From NCBI GenBank assembly GCA_016200045.1, contig JACQFN010000016.1, positions 62,001 to 126,000 of the forward strand: DNA of 64,000 nucleotides, written 5' to 3'. The position numbers and the translations under genes are program-made. The notes below the pieces were generated by a model. It was given only the letters and a program-made list of their open reading frames with translations, had not been told where the DNA came from and did no database searches. Source of the stretch: Nitrososphaerota archaeon (lineage in GTDB: Archaea > Thermoproteota > Nitrososphaeria > Nitrososphaerales > Gagatemarchaeaceae). This document shows positions 33,460 to 43,632 of the stretch, one piece after another (position 1 is the stretch's first letter; the number at the start of each line of letters is the position of its first letter).

Positions 33460-34011
33460 CTATTGAGATTCTTTAACCTTGTCGAGGATCAGAGCCTCCG
33501 GGTCCTCCCCGAGGTCGGCTTCGATCCTCGCCCTGAGTGCCCTCAGCCTCTCGACGTCGTGCCCCTTCCTCTGGAATCGCTTCACCTCCTCCTCGAACGG
33601 CCTGACCGAGTCAGCGTCGACCATCTTGTCGGCGAAGCAGACGATGACCTCCTCGGCGCTCTTCGGCACGCAGTCGAGGTCCGGAAACCCCAGGGCCTTC
33701 GCCTCCTGGTCCGAGATCCCCGCCCCCACGTGCTTCCTCACGATTTCAACCACTGTGGGGCCCATCCCCTCCGACCTGAGAAGCTCGGCCCCTTCCACCC
33801 CGTGCCTCACGGTCTGGGTGACGTTCCTCCCGATGTCGTGAAGTAGCGCCGCGGAGTACGCCGAGTCCAGGTCCAGCCGCACCCCCCTGAGCAAGTACTC
33901 CTCTCCGAGGACCATAGTCACCACGGCCACGGTCTTGCAATGCCTGATGACTCGGTCGCTGCTCCCGTACTTCCGGTGAATCCGCAGGGCCTCCTCGTAG
34001 GAGGTCTTCAC
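33460..34011 (-). CDS. HD-domain (HDIG) hydrolase
   Basis: The 183-residue protein has an HD metal site: the first His in VIRHCKTVAVV, the HD pair in AALLHDIGRNVTQTVRHGVEGAELL, and the distal Asp in FADKMVDADSV. Archaeal HDIG proteins of this size are phosphohydrolases of unknown substrate. GTG 34011 overlaps the TFE stop (GTGA), so the frame upstream of it is rejected. It is the third gene of the Trm56-TFE-HD operon. Confidence 0.9.
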   Translation of the reverse strand: MKTSYEEALRIHRKYGSSDRVIRHCKTVAVVTMVLGEEYLLRGVRLDLDSAYSAALLHDIGRNVTQTVRHGVEGAELLRSEGMGPTVVEIVRKHVGAGISDQEAKALGFPDLDCVPKSAEEVIVCFADKMVDADSVRPFEEEVKRFQRKGHDVERLRALRARIEADLGEDPEALILDKVKESQ

Positions 34012-34517
34012 TTGACCAGTTCCTCTTCCAGCTGACCTATCTTCCAGCGAAGGGCGCTCTTGAGCTCGTCGTTGTCGAGCCTGTTTAGGGGGCGGCCGCA
34101 CGTCGGGCACTTGAAGAAATTCTCCATCGCGTCCTCGAACGTCCTCGTCAGACAGGTTGTGGTCCCGCAGTGGTAGAACTCATGCAGGTCCTCGTAGTCG
34201 AGCCTCTGCTTCAGCCTGTTGAGGACCTTCCTCCTCTGGGTCTGGATGAACCCGTCCGTCTGATCCCTCTGCGCCTTCCACCTGTAGACGAACCATCCGC
34301 GCTTAGGGTCCCTTACCCTTACGCCCGTGATCAGGCTCCGACCGAACAGGTCGTACAGAGACTTCCTTACCGTCTTGATCTTGAGCCCGGTAGCCGATGC
34401 GATCTCCTCGTCGGTCGCGTTCTCGTTGTTGAGGAGCGCCCTCGCCACCCTCACGTAGTCTGGGCCTCCTATCAGCCCGGCTACCTTCACAAACGTGTCT
34501 TCGTACTCTATTTTCAA
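34008..34517 (-). CDS. tfe: Transcription factor E (TFE alpha)
   Basis: The 169-residue protein has an N-terminal winged helix (VARALLNNENATDEEIASATGLKIKTVRKSLYDL), a linker, and a zinc ribbon with HCGTTTCLTR and KCPTCGRPL. TFE aids promoter melting by archaeal RNA polymerase. The first Cys pair is spaced by four residues instead of the usual two. It overlaps trm56 and the HD gene by 4 bp on each side, giving a tightly coupled operon. Confidence 0.95.
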   Translation of the reverse strand: MKIEYEDTFVKVAGLIGGPDYVRVARALLNNENATDEEIASATGLKIKTVRKSLYDLFGRSLITGVRVRDPKRGWFVYRWKAQRDQTDGFIQTQRRKVLNRLKQRLDYEDLHEFYHCGTTTCLTRTFEDAMENFFKCPTCGRPLNRLDNDELKSALRWKIGQLEEELVK

Positions 34518-35044
34518 GATTCGATTACCCTCTTGCCCTTCGGGGCGGGGACGACCTTCAGTTTACTTTTTCCAAAGTTCTTCTTAAGCTCTTCCCCGGC
34601 CTGAATCTCGTGCAAGGCGATCGCCAAGGCCGCGATCTCCGAGTGCGGTTGAGAGGTGACGGCAACGTTGTGGTCCGCCTCATGGTAGACCTCTCCGGGG
34701 ACCTTCGGCCCCCCCACGATCACCAGGATGTTGTCGAGCGCCCTCAGTTCGGGGATCTTGTCCTGAAGGGGCATCCCGTACATCGTCAGGTGTACCGTCC
34801 GTCTCCCCTCTGCCTTCGCTTCCTTCATCACCTTCCTCCACGGCTCGCCCAGCACCACGCGGAACTCCCCTCCCCAGGTCCTGTTCACTTCCTCGACCGT
34901 GCTCAGCAGGTCGTTCTCCGCGTCTTCGAGGAAAATCGACTCGGCCCCCAGCGCCCTGGAGACGAGGCACAGATGCGTGAACGTCCTGTCGTCCCTCACA
35001 TAGCGCTGGCCCACCCTGAGGACCCTGATGCTCTTCGGAGGCAA
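34514..35044 (-). CDS. trm56: tRNA (cytidine-56) 2'-O-methyltransferase
   Basis: The 176-residue SPOUT-class protein matches archaeal Trm56: RVLRVGQRYVRDDRTFTHLCLVSRALGA at the start, VHLTMYGMPLQD and ILVIVGGPKVPGEVYHEADHNVAVTSQPHSEIAALA for the knotted SAM site. It methylates C56 in the T-loop of tRNA. TTG 35044 follows a TATA-like cttattc at about 35070-35077. Confidence 0.95.
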   Translation of the reverse strand: MPPKSIRVLRVGQRYVRDDRTFTHLCLVSRALGAESIFLEDAENDLLSTVEEVNRTWGGEFRVVLGEPWRKVMKEAKAEGRRTVHLTMYGMPLQDKIPELRALDNILVIVGGPKVPGEVYHEADHNVAVTSQPHSEIAALAIALHEIQAGEELKKNFGKSKLKVVPAPKGKRVIES

Positions 35045-35092
35045 ACCTGCGCAGGCCTGCCGTCGGGATAGAATAAGTGTGTGGGACGGCTG

Positions 35093-35602
35093 CTAGTATC
35101 CTGTCGCCGCGAGGACCATGAAGACCAGGACCAGAAGCAGCATGGACACTGCCACCGTCGAGCCTATCCTGGCCCGCCTGCTGTACTTCATCATCTCCGG
35201 GGGAGGCGGCCCTTGACCGCCCGAGGCCATCCTTTCGTTGGCCAACTTTATGACCTTCCTGAAAGATGGGATCGTGACAGAGAACACGACGGCTGCGGTC
35301 GCGAGGGCGACGACGACCCCCGCATAGACTGCAGTGGCGGTCGAAGTGCCGTCCTGGATTCCGAGATAGTAGTACAACAGTATCCCAAACAGGAAGGTGC
35401 TCCCGATCGCCGCCTGGATGAAACGGAGTATCCGGGGCATCACCTTGGCCATGAACTCGGTCCCTGAAGGGGGGGACAGGCCCCTGACCCCGGGCCCTAC
35501 GACGAAGGTGGTCAGGATCCCTCCGCCGAGCCAGGATACCGCGGAGAGGATGTGCCCGTAGAACAACACGACAAGGGTGTAGTCTGCCAACCCATCCCTC
35601 AT
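35093..35602 (-). CDS. Four-helix membrane protein, CopD-like
   Basis: The 169-residue protein has four membrane helices. The first holds FYGHILSAVSWLGGGILTTFV, resembling the His/Trp motif of CopD and DUF2269 proteins that may bind heme or copper. A loop with SGTEFMAKVMPRILRF follows. The leftward gene sits 48 bp upstream of trm56. Substrate or cofactor cannot be assigned with confidence. Confidence 0.7.
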   Translation of the reverse strand: MRDGLADYTLVVLFYGHILSAVSWLGGGILTTFVVGPGVRGLSPPSGTEFMAKVMPRILRFIQAAIGSTFLFGILLYYYLGIQDGTSTATAVYAGVVVALATAAVVFSVTIPSFRKVIKLANERMASGGQGPPPPEMMKYSRRARIGSTVAVSMLLLVLVFMVLAATGY

Positions 35603-35672
35603 CGGACCGGTCGTTACTTAAGCGATGCCTGGTCGGCATTTCCGCTTTTATGACGCCGTTTCCCGGCCGCGG

Positions 35673-36143
35673 TTGTTGCAGGACCGCGAGGTGCAGAGAA
35701 GGATATCCATCATGGTCGACTACCTCTTCGGCAAAGGAGTCAGCAGGGCCATCCCGAATGAGGGCGTCCGGGTGAAGTACTCCCGCAGGTCGGGGCGCGT
35801 GAAGCTCGTGTTCATCTCTGACGACCTTTTCGCCACTGTGAAACCCAACGGGGCCATGGCCCTGACGATGCTCGGGGCCAAAACGCTCGCGAAGGGTCCT
35901 CGCTTCCGCGACAACTGCGTCGTGGTCGGCGACGATGCGGCTGAGTTCGTCAGGGGCGGGAAGTCGGTCTTCTGCAAGTTCGTGCTGAGTGCCGGGAAGA
36001 ACGTCCTTCCGAAGGGAGAGGTCGCGGTGACCGACTCGAAGGGAAGGGTCCTCGGGGTCGGGAGCGCGGTGATCAATGGGAAGTTCATGACACAGTTTAA
36101 GTCTGGGGTGGCGGTAAAGGTCAGAGAAGGCCTCGGAAGATGA
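35673..36143 (+). CDS. PUA-domain RNA-binding protein
   Basis: The 156-residue protein has a short N-terminal domain and a C-terminal PUA domain: LAKGPRFRDNCVVVGDDAAEFVRGGKSVF, NVLPKGEVAVTDSKGRVLGVGSAVIN. PUA proteins of this size bind RNA, often rRNA or tRNA. TTG 35673 has a TATA-like ttttatg 26 nt upstream; the extra 48 bp upstream in frame is rejected. The stop overlaps the NAC start (ATGA), an arrangement common in archaea. Confidence 0.88.
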   Translation: MLQDREVQRRISIMVDYLFGKGVSRAIPNEGVRVKYSRRSGRVKLVFISDDLFATVKPNGAMALTMLGAKTLAKGPRFRDNCVVVGDDAAEFVRGGKSVFCKFVLSAGKNVLPKGEVAVTDSKGRVLGVGSAVINGKFMTQFKSGVAVKVREGLGR

Positions 36144-36472
36144 AGATGGACAACAGGCAGGCGAGGAGGGCCATGGAACGGATGGGGATCAACATGAAGG
36201 AAATATCCGGCGTCCAGGAAGTCGTAATCAGGACCTCGGACAGGGAACTACACATAACGAACGCCTCGGTGTCCGAGGTCACGGCGCAGGGGAACAGGGT
36301 CTTCCAGGTGGCGGGAGATGTCGAGGAGGTAGAAGTGGAGAAGAAGACCTTCAGCGACGAGGACGTGCTGCTCGTTCAGCAGCAGGCGAACGTGACGAAG
36401 GAGCGGGCCCTCGCCGCCCTCGAGGCTTCCGACGGCGAAGTGGCGCGGGCTATCCTGAAACTGACGTCATAG
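36140..36472 (+). CDS. nac: Nascent polypeptide-associated complex protein (NAC alpha)
   Basis: The 110-residue protein has the NAC domain (MGINMKEISGVQEVVIRTSDRELHI, VFQVAGDVEEV) and a C-terminal UBA domain (EDVLLVQQQANVTKERALAALEASDGEVARAILKL). Archaeal NAC homodimers bind ribosomes and shield emerging chains. It is translationally coupled to the PUA gene. Confidence 0.97.
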   Translation: MKMDNRQARRAMERMGINMKEISGVQEVVIRTSDRELHITNASVSEVTAQGNRVFQVAGDVEEVEVEKKTFSDEDVLLVQQQANVTKERALAALEASDGEVARAILKLTS

Positions 36473-36509
36473 ACGGACCAGGCCGTTCCTTCCGTGACAC
36501 AGGACCCCT

Positions 36510-37463
36510 TCAGAGTCGGACTGGACTCTTCCTGCCGAGTCCACGCCTCGCCAACACGTACAAGGAGACTACTGCGAGTGCGGCAAGCAGGCTGAAGCCG
36601 AGCTGGAACGGGAATTCAGGGATTCCGGAGCTCCCCCCGGATGTGCTGGAGGTCCCATGAGTCAGGGCGGACGTGTACACCGTCGTCGTGGTGGGGACGA
36701 TAGTCGTCAGCGTCGAGGTCTCAGTCTCCGTGGTCGTAACAAGAGACGGCTCAACAACGGTCGTCGTAGTCGTCTCCAGGCCGCCAGGCACGGTGACAGT
36801 CGTGACAGCAGAGCTGGTTACGGTGGCGGTCGACGTGGAGGCGTGAGAGGCCGTCGTGGTGGACACCGAACTCACCGTAGTGGTCGCCGTCGATGTGGTC
36901 GTGGCTGCTGCGGAAGAAGTGAGGATTACGGACTGGATCGCGGCCACCGTGGTCCCGTCGTAGACTTTGATGAACTTGTAAGCGGAAGAAACGAACACAG
37001 GCGTGGGTCCGACCACGATGGGAATGCCTCCGTACTCTCCAATGTAGAACGTCCCGTTGACGTTGGAGACAGCCTTCAGAGTTCCAACGTTCGCCGCAAA
37101 GTCAGACACTGTGAACAGCGGCGAGTATCTGACGTCCCCTGCGCTGGCCGCCGAAAGACCATCTTTGCTCATGGAGAGGTAGAACTGGGCGCCCGAAAAG
37201 GTGACTCCGCCGAATTCTATCGTAAGGAGGTGCGTTGCCGGGGCCACCGGAACGCCGTCGATCGCCGTAACCTGCCAGCTGCCCGGTGGAACGGTAACGG
37301 AGGTCGACGCGAGGGTCAGGGTCCCTCCCGACGGGACAGCTGTGACCGTCCCCAGGTTGGGAGCTCCACTTGCGATTGCCCAGGCCGAGGGCGCTCCTGA
37401 CAGTAGGGCCGTTCCAAGAATCAAGAGGCAAAACACCACGACGTCTTCGACAGGGCGCGCCAA
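36510..37463 (-). CDS. Secreted Thr/Ser-rich surface protein with PEF-type C-terminal anchor
   Basis: The 317-residue protein has a signal peptide (residues 8-30), a beta-rich domain of about 150 residues (GTVTAVPSGGTLTLASTSV, GSWQVTAIDGVPV), and a long Thr/Ser/Val low-complexity stalk, probably glycosylated. It ends in GIPEFPFQLGFSLLAALAVV and a basic tail, an archaeal PEF-like anchor. Likely a cell-surface protein. TTG 37463 has a TATA-like attaata about 26-30 nt upstream. Confidence 0.85.
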   Translation of the reverse strand: MARPVEDVVVFCLLILGTALLSGAPSAWAIASGAPNLGTVTAVPSGGTLTLASTSVTVPPGSWQVTAIDGVPVAPATHLLTIEFGGVTFSGAQFYLSMSKDGLSAASAGDVRYSPLFTVSDFAANVGTLKAVSNVNGTFYIGEYGGIPIVVGPTPVFVSSAYKFIKVYDGTTVAAIQSVILTSSAAATTTSTATTTVSSVSTTTASHASTSTATVTSSAVTTVTVPGGLETTTTTVVEPSLVTTTETETSTLTTIVPTTTTVYTSALTHGTSSTSGGSSGIPEFPFQLGFSLLAALAVVSLYVLARRGLGRKSPVRL

Positions 37464-37599
37464 CTCTTGACGCAGCCCAGGCTCCTGCTATTAATCTTGG
37501 CCAGAGCAGGATTGGACTGGTGTGACGTCAGCCATTTTGCAGAAAAGCACGCCGAACGTTTAATTACGCAAATCAGGGGCTGAGCGCAAAGCGCTTCAC

Positions 37600-37929
37600 A
37601 TGAGCAAGGCGATCGAAGAGACGGTCAAGGCACTCACTGACTTCGAGTCCCAACTCGACGCAGCGATGTCAGAGGCGACAGACGCAAAGAAACGCATGTT
37701 GAAAGACGCAGTGGAATGGGCCGCTTCGGCCAAGGCGGCCGCCGTCGACAAGGCGCATGCGATGGCCAGGGAGACACTTGAGAGCGCCAGGGGAGAGGCT
37801 GAGAAGGAGGCTTCTGAAATCAGGAAGAAAGGCCAGTCGGGCTTGAAGAAGTACGAGGACTCGATGAGCAGGCACAAGGGAGACGCGGTAGAACTTGTCG
37901 AAAAGCGGCTCTTGGGTGAACCGAGTTGA
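37600..37929 (+). CDS. atpH: V/A-type ATPase subunit H
   Basis: The 109-residue, helical, Ala/Lys/Glu-rich protein (IEETVKALTDFESQLDAAMS, MARETLESARGEAEKEASEI) is the peripheral-stalk subunit H that pairs with E. It starts the ATPase operon. A TATA-like tttaatta at 37559-37566 drives a short leader with a small inverted repeat (agcgc-aaa-gcgct, 37583-37595) just before ATG 37600. Its stop overlaps atpF (TTGA). Confidence 0.85.
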   Translation: MSKAIEETVKALTDFESQLDAAMSEATDAKKRMLKDAVEWAASAKAAAVDKAHAMARETLESARGEAEKEASEIRKKGQSGLKKYEDSMSRHKGDAVELVEKRLLGEPS

Positions 37930-38222
37930 AGGTGGTCGCGGTCGGGGGGAGGGCGTTCGTCACCGGGTTCGTCCTCTCGGGGGCGACCGGGGCTTACGTC
38001 AACACCCCTGGTGCGGCACTCGAACGAATCGAGAAGTTCGTCAAAGACCCGGAGGTGGGTCTCATCATGGTAAGCGACGATGTCGCCGGGCCGATAAGGG
38101 ATCAGCTGACGGCAGTCCGGTCGAAGAGGGCCATCCCTCTGATTTACGAAGTCCCCGGTCCGGGGAGCAAACAGGAGAAGGTCGAATATCGCGCGATGCT
38201 CAGGGCAATACTAGGAGTATGA
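37926..38222 (+). CDS. atpF: V/A-type ATPase subunit F
   Basis: The 98-residue protein has the subunit F fold: KVVAVGGRAFVTGFVLSGATGAYV, VGLIMVSDDVAGPIRDQLTAV and IPLIYEVPGPGS. It sits on the central stalk. TTG 37926 overlaps the atpH stop and the TGA at 38220 overlaps the next ATG, showing coupling. Confidence 0.93.
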   Translation: MKVVAVGGRAFVTGFVLSGATGAYVNTPGAALERIEKFVKDPEVGLIMVSDDVAGPIRDQLTAVRSKRAIPLIYEVPGPGSKQEKVEYRAMLRAILGV

Positions 38223-38227
38223 CCCCA

Positions 38228-38824
38228 ATGAGCAAGGCTGCCACAGACAACCTTGAAAAGGTCTCGGGAGAATTCGAGGGAGAGGTCCTCGGACTGCTGC
38301 AGGAGGGGAGGAAGGAGGCAATCGCAGCCATACAGGCCGCCCGCAAGGAGGCCTCGGAGACGGTTACGAAGGTTCTCGAGAACGCGGCGAAGCAGGCGGA
38401 GTCCCTGAAGAAGCAGATAGTCGGAGCGGCGGAGCTCGACGCGAGGAACTCCCAGCTCAGGTCGCTCGAGGCCGCGGTGACAGAAGTCTTCGCAGAGGCG
38501 GCTGGGAAGGTCTCCAAGGCCTCGGGCCAGCGGTACGAGAAGGCGATAACGAGGCTGACTCAGGAGGGAGTCGACGTGATTGGCCCGAAGGCGAAGGTCT
38601 GGGGGAACGAAAAGGACAGGAGGATTATCGCCTCAGCGGTCAGGAGGGTCAGCGGGGGACAGGTCAGGCTCAAAGCCGGGGAGACGGATATCGAAACTAC
38701 AGGAGGGGTTGTCATGACGTCCGCGGACGGCTCCGTCCGTTTCGACAACACCTTCGAGTCTAGGCTCGAGAGGATGCGACCTGCACTCAGGAAGGAGGTC
38801 GCCGGCATCCTGGGCGGAACCTAG
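38228..38824 (+). CDS. atpE: V/A-type ATPase subunit E
   Basis: The 198-residue protein has a long N-terminal helix (SGEFEGEVLGLLQEGRKEAI) and a globular C-terminal domain with GGVVMTSADGSVRFDNTFESRLERM, typical of subunit E, the second half of the peripheral stalk. ATG 38228 follows ggag at a 10-nt spacing; ATG 38219 overlapping the atpF stop is an alternative that adds three residues. Confidence 0.93.
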   Translation: MSKAATDNLEKVSGEFEGEVLGLLQEGRKEAIAAIQAARKEASETVTKVLENAAKQAESLKKQIVGAAELDARNSQLRSLEAAVTEVFAEAAGKVSKASGQRYEKAITRLTQEGVDVIGPKAKVWGNEKDRRIIASAVRRVSGGQVRLKAGETDIETTGGVVMTSADGSVRFDNTFESRLERMRPALRKEVAGILGGT

Positions 38825-38887
38825 CCCGACGAAAACCGTCTAAACGTTAAAAGCCCCACAATTTCGACGCACCAAGAAGAACCGATC

Positions 38888-41800
38888 TTGGCGTCCAAAG
38901 GAAAGATCGAGTGGATTTCCGGACCGGCGGTGAAGGCGTCGGGGATGGCCTCGGCCAAGATGTACGAAGTCACCCAGGTCGGGGAAGAGAAACTCATCGG
39001 GGAAGTCATCAAGCTAACAGGGGATATCGCGTTCGTCCAGGTCTACGAATCCACCTCAGGCCTCAGGCCTGGGGAGCCGGTGGTCGGGACCGGGCAGCCG
39101 CTGTCCACCACGCTGGGACCGGGCATGATAGGGACGATCTACGACGGGCTCCAGAGGCCCCTGGACGCAATCGCAAAGAAAGCAGGGTCTTTCATCACAA
39201 GGGGGGTCACGGCCAACTCTATCTCTTTCGAAAAGGAATGGGAGTTCGTCCCGTCCCTGAAGAAGGGGGACGATGCGGAAGGGGGAAGTATCCTAGGGAC
39301 GGTGAAGGAGTCGCCCCTGGTCGAGCACAGGATCCTTGTCCCGCCTTTGGTGCCGAAGTCGAAGTTAAAGGACCTCGAGAAGGCAGGGACCTTCAAGGTC
39401 GACGAGACGATAGCGGTCGCAGAAGACAAATCGGGCAAGAAGTACCAGCTGATGCTTCACCACAAGTGGCCTGTGAGGACACCTAGGCCCATCAGGGAGA
39501 GGCTCGACCCGGAGATACCGCTCATGACGGGGCAGAGGGTCCTGGACTCTTTCTTTCCAATGGCCAAGGGAGGGACCGGGGCGATCCCAGGCGCGTTCGG
39601 GACGGGCAAATGCGTCCCCGCGGGGACGCCTGTTCTTCTTTCCGATGGGACGCTTATCCCCGTGGAAGAGCTTTACCAGAAGTTCGCCGCCGCGTCAGGA
39701 GTCCCCGATCAGGCCGATGAGGCATTCATCCCTGCCAAAGGAGTATCAGTGCTTGCGTTCGACGGGAAGGCCCTGGTTCCGATGGAAATCTCCCATGTCT
39801 ACAAGGGCAGGACTGACAATCTTCTCAGAATCAGGACGGCGAGTGGAAGGACGGCCGTCGTGACCCCTGCCCACAAGCTCATCTACTTCAGGCCCGACGC
39901 AAGATTCGAGGAGCGCCCGTCAATAGATTTGAGAACCGGGGATTACATCGCCCTCCCTCGAAGAATCCCGATCGAAGGCCCGCTCCAAGTCATCGACCCC
40001 TACTCAATCGACGCCCGGGTAGTGGAAGTCAGCGTCGTCAACGCCGTGAGAGAGACAATAAGGCACCTCGTAACGCTCTACGGATCAGTAGAATCAGTAG
40101 CTCAAAAGCTCGGGTATTCGGGAGCAACCGTCAGAGGGTTCGTCAGGGGCCCGAACAGGCTGTCCACTCCCTTCGTTGCGAAGCTCTACGACCTGGCCGG
40201 GCTCGAAAGACCTGAACTTTCCCTATTGACACTCGAGCGAAGGGCATCGACCGCAAGGATCCCGAAGGGCATGACGGAAGATTTCGCCGAATTCCTCGGA
40301 ATACTGCTTTCCGACGGGATGATCGCGGGTAATGAGATCCGTTTTTTCAACAACGACGTCGCGCTTCTGAGGAGGTTCGCAACGCAAGCAGAAGCACTGT
40401 TCGGCGTCAAGACAGCCACGAAGCGCTTCAACACGGTCGATGGCGTGACGATTCACAGTGCAGTCCTTATCAGGCTAGTGCGGAGCCTCGGTTTCCCCTT
40501 ACGACGCAAGTCAAGGAACGCGACTGTTCCTCCTATGATTCTGAAGTCTCCCGCCGCAGTTGTCGGGGCGTTCGTAAGAGGCTACTACCTCGGAGACGGC
40601 TCGTTCAGCGAAGGCACGCTCGAGCTTTCGTCAGAATCCAGGGACTTGGTTGACGGCATGAGCTACGCACTGAGCCGCCTCGGCGTGTTGTATTCAATCA
40701 TGCAAGGGAAACGCGCAGGGCGGAGGATCATCGTGAGCAGTATCAAGGAGCTGCGAAACTTCTATCGCGAGACAGGCCTCGAGGCCGTCCGAGAGGTAGC
40801 AAAGGTCCGGAAGATACGCGAGCATGCTCCCAAGGAGTGGTCGAGCCAGACTAGGGACGTCGTCCCCATTGACGCCAGCCTACTCAGGTCAGGGTTCGCC
40901 CCGAACGTGGTAGAGAACTACGTGAGAGGGGGCGAAAGACTGGGAATCGCGAAATTCCAGGAACTAGTCATGGATGTGAGCGCTTCCGAGTCCATTTCCA
41001 GGAGGCTGGGGAGTCTGGCAAAGGCCATGGAATCGGTGTTCGTCGACCGAATCGACGCAATCGACGTCATCGAAGGAGACCAGGTCGTCTACGACATCAC
41101 CGTCCCTGACTTTCACAATTTCGTCGGTGGGCACCAGCCCATGCTGCTTCACAATACCGTTACCCTCCACTCAGTCGCCAAGTGGTCTGACGCCAAGGTA
41201 GTGTTCCACATCGGGTGCGGGGAGCGGGGGAACGAGATGACCGAGGTGCTCGTCGAATTCCCCGAGCTCATCGACCCTCAGAGCGGAAGGCCGCTAATGG
41301 AGAGGACGATCCTGGTGGCCAACGTCAGCAATATGCCAGTGGCCGCTAGAGAGGCAAGCATCTACACCGGCGTGACGATGGCTGAGTATTACAGGGACAT
41401 GGGATACGACACGGTCTTGGTGGCGGACTCCACGAGCAGATGGGCCGAGGCGCTCAGGGAGATCAGCGGGAGGCTGGAGGAGATGCCTGCGGAGGAAGGC
41501 TACCCGTCCTATCTCGCCTCGAGGCTCGCAGAGTTCTACGAGAGGGCAGGGAGGGTCGACGTCCTCGGAAACCCGCAGAGGACTGGCTCGATCACTCTTA
41601 TCGGCGCAGTCTCCCCGGCGGGCGGGGACTTCACGGAGCCGGTCACCTCCCAGACAATCAGGTTCGTCAAGAACTTCTGGGCCCTCGACGCGCGCCTCGC
41701 CTACTCCAGGCACTATCCTTCGATCAACTGGATGACGTCCTACTCGGGCTACATCGAGTCGGTGAGCAAGTGGTGGAACGAAAGGGTCGACAAGGAATGG

Positions 41801-42220
41801 CTTTCCGTCAGGGCCGAAGCATACGGAATCCTGCAGCGCGAGGACGCCCTCAAGGAAATCGTCCGCCTGCTCGGCCCCGAGGCCCTCCCGGACGAGGAGA
41901 AGCTGATCCTCGACGTGGCCAGGATGGTGCAGATCGGTTTCCTCCAACAGAACGCGTACGACGACACGGACGCATACTGCAGCCCGCAGAAGCAGTTCAG
42001 GATGATGAAGATGTTCGTCCAGTTCCACCAGGAGGCCCTGAAGTCGCTTCGGAACGGCGTCCCGCTCTCGAAGGTCAGGGCGATGCAGGTGATAGCCCCG
42101 ATGCTCAGGGCGAAGTTCGCGATAAAAAGCGAGGAGATGGGCAAACTCGAATCCCTCGTCAAACAGATGTTCGACGAGTTCGCGTCGCTCTCCGGGGTCC
42201 AGGAGGTCAGGGCCGCATGA
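38888..42220 (+). CDS. atpA: V/A-type ATPase catalytic subunit A, interrupted by an intein
   Basis: The 1110-residue precursor contains about 595 residues of subunit A. The first extein has [15 protein letters not shown] and the P-loop [11 protein letters not shown]; the second resumes with [10 protein letters not shown], then [30 protein letters not shown] and [12 protein letters not shown]. It is the ATP-hydrolysing/synthesising subunit. The intein (39611-41155) splits the P-loop between Lys and Thr, so activity needs splicing. Start TTG 38888. The stop overlaps atpB (ATGA). Confidence 0.97.
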   Translation: MASKGKIEWISGPAVKASGMASAKMYEVTQVGEEKLIGEVIKLTGDIAFVQVYESTSGLRPGEPVVGTGQPLSTTLGPGMIGTIYDGLQRPLDAIAKKAGSFITRGVTANSISFEKEWEFVPSLKKGDDAEGGSILGTVKESPLVEHRILVPPLVPKSKLKDLEKAGTFKVDETIAVAEDKSGKKYQLMLHHKWPVRTPRPIRERLDPEIPLMTGQRVLDSFFPMAKGGTGAIPGAFGTGKCVPAGTPVLLSDGTLIPVEELYQKFAAASGVPDQADEAFIPAKGVSVLAFDGKALVPMEISHVYKGRTDNLLRIRTASGRTAVVTPAHKLIYFRPDARFEERPSIDLRTGDYIALPRRIPIEGPLQVIDPYSIDARVVEVSVVNAVRETIRHLVTLYGSVESVAQKLGYSGATVRGFVRGPNRLSTPFVAKLYDLAGLERPELSLLTLERRASTARIPKGMTEDFAEFLGILLSDGMIAGNEIRFFNNDVALLRRFATQAEALFGVKTATKRFNTVDGVTIHSAVLIRLVRSLGFPLRRKSRNATVPPMILKSPAAVVGAFVRGYYLGDGSFSEGTLELSSESRDLVDGMSYALSRLGVLYSIMQGKRAGRRIIVSSIKELRNFYRETGLEAVREVAKVRKIREHAPKEWSSQTRDVVPIDASLLRSGFAPNVVENYVRGGERLGIAKFQELVMDVSASESISRRLGSLAKAMESVFVDRIDAIDVIEGDQVVYDITVPDFHNFVGGHQPMLLHNTVTLHSVAKWSDAKVVFHIGCGERGNEMTEVLVEFPELIDPQSGRPLMERTILVANVSNMPVAAREASIYTGVTMAEYYRDMGYDTVLVADSTSRWAEALREISGRLEEMPAEEGYPSYLASRLAEFYERAGRVDVLGNPQRTGSITLIGAVSPAGGDFTEPVTSQTIRFVKNFWALDARLAYSRHYPSINWMTSYSGYIESVSKWWNERVDKEWLSVRAEAYGILQREDALKEIVRLLGPEALPDEEKLILDVARMVQIGFLQQNAYDDTDAYCSPQKQFRMMKMFVQFHQEALKSLRNGVPLSKVRAMQVIAPMLRAKFAIKSEEMGKLESLVKQMFDEFASLSGVQEVRAA
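39611..41155 (+). other. Intein in ATPase subunit A (515 residues)
   Basis: The element begins with Cys ([17 protein letters not shown], block A), has block B in [13 protein letters not shown], and ends [16 protein letters not shown] ... PMLLHN before extein Thr, so all splicing residues are canonical. Between them lies a LAGLIDADG homing endonuclease with [13 protein letters not shown] and [15 protein letters not shown]. It sits between Lys and Thr of the P-loop, a known archaeal VMA insertion point. Both endonuclease acidic residues are present, so it may still be mobile. Confidence 0.95.
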
Positions 42221-43626
42221 GCAAGCCTTCGTCGGGCCTGGAATACAGCAAGGTCGCGGAGATTAGGGGGCCGCTCCTCGTCGTCGATGGGGTCGACAAG
42301 GCTGCCTTCGACGAGCTGGTCGAAATCGACGACGGCACTGGCGGCAGGAGGCTGGCGAGGGTCCTCGAGACCGGGTTCGGCAAGGCGGTCGTCCAAGTCT
42401 TCGAAGGGACCTCGGGGCTCTCCGTCAGCGGCACGAAAGCGAAGTTCCTCGGGCGGACGATGGAGCTCCCGGTGTCGGACCAGCTCCTCGGAAGGGTGTT
42501 CGACGGCCTAGGAAAGCCCCTCGACGGGCTCCCCGAGCCAGTGGCTAAGAAGTTCCTCGACGTGAACGGGGCGCCGATAAATCCCGAAAGGCGGGACTAC
42601 CCCACAGACCTCATACAGACAGGGGTCTCGGTGATCGACGGGATGCTTACCCTTGTCCGGGGGCAGAAGCTCCCGATATTCTCGGGCGCGGGTATGCCGC
42701 ACAACAACCTGGCGGCCCAGGTCGCAAGGCAGGCGACGGTGGTCGGGGAGGGGGAGGAGTTCGCCGTCGTCTTCGCGGCCGTGGGAGTGTCGCACAGCGA
42801 AGCGACCTTCTTCCAGAGGACCCTGGCTGAGTCGGGGGCGATCCGCCGGAGCATCCTGTACCTGAACCTGGCGGACGACCCGGCTATCGAGAGGATTATA
42901 ACGCCGAGGGTCGCGCTGACCGCCGCAGAATACCTGGCATTCGAGCTGGGGATGCATGTCCTCGTGATAATCACCGACATCACGAACTACGCCGAGGCCC
43001 TCAGGGAGATTTCGGCAGCCAGGGAAGAAGTTCCTGGAAGGAAGGGTTTCCCTGGTTACCTGTACACAGACCTCGCGACCCTCTACGAGCGGGCAGGGAG
43101 GATCAAGGGCCAGAAGGGGAGCATCACCCAAATGCCCATCCTCTCGATGCCCAGCGACGACGTGACTCATCCGATCCCCGACCTGACCGGGTACATCACC
43201 GAGGGGCAGGTCTTCCTGGGGAGGGAGCTGTTCAGAAAGGGGATCTACCCCCCTGTCTACGTCCTGTCCAGCCTGAGCAGGCTCATGGGGCCGGCGCTCG
43301 GCTACGTCATCAAGCAGGGAAAGGCGAGGCCCGACCACCACCAGGTCGGGAACCAGCTCTACAACGCATACGCGAGGTCGGTCGAGCTCAGGGCACTGGC
43401 GGAGATCGTCGGCAAGTCCGGGCTCACGGGGTCGGACCTGAAGTATCTCACGTTCGGGGACGCGTTCGAGCAGAACTACCTCAACCAGGGGTACGACGAT
43501 AACAGGACGTTCGACGACACGATCAGAATCGCCTGGGAGACCCTGTCGATCCTCCCCAAGAACGAGCTGACCAACATCAAAGAAGAGTTCATCCAGAAGT
43601 ACTACGTCGACGAGAAGTCCGGGTAG
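42217..43626 (+). CDS. atpB: V/A-type ATPase regulatory subunit B
   Basis: The 469-residue protein has the subunit B pattern: [41 protein letters not shown] in place of a true P-loop, [26 protein letters not shown] and a C-terminal helical domain. ATG 42217 overlaps the atpA stop and is preceded by aggaggt, a strong ribosome-binding site. The longer upstream frame is a shadow within atpA. Confidence 0.97.
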   Translation: MSKPSSGLEYSKVAEIRGPLLVVDGVDKAAFDELVEIDDGTGGRRLARVLETGFGKAVVQVFEGTSGLSVSGTKAKFLGRTMELPVSDQLLGRVFDGLGKPLDGLPEPVAKKFLDVNGAPINPERRDYPTDLIQTGVSVIDGMLTLVRGQKLPIFSGAGMPHNNLAAQVARQATVVGEGEEFAVVFAAVGVSHSEATFFQRTLAESGAIRRSILYLNLADDPAIERIITPRVALTAAEYLAFELGMHVLVIITDITNYAEALREISAAREEVPGRKGFPGYLYTDLATLYERAGRIKGQKGSITQMPILSMPSDDVTHPIPDLTGYITEGQVFLGRELFRKGIYPPVYVLSSLSRLMGPALGYVIKQGKARPDHHQVGNQLYNAYARSVELRALAEIVGKSGLTGSDLKYLTFGDAFEQNYLNQGYDDNRTFDDTIRIAWETLSILPKNELTNIKEEFIQKYYVDEKSG

Positions 43627-43632
43627 TCTCAC

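Noticed and set aside
36657-37400. Rightward Arg/Gly-rich 247-codon ORF
   Set aside because: It mirrors the Thr/Ser/Val-rich stalk of the surface protein on the other strand; RGG-like composition arises from its codons.
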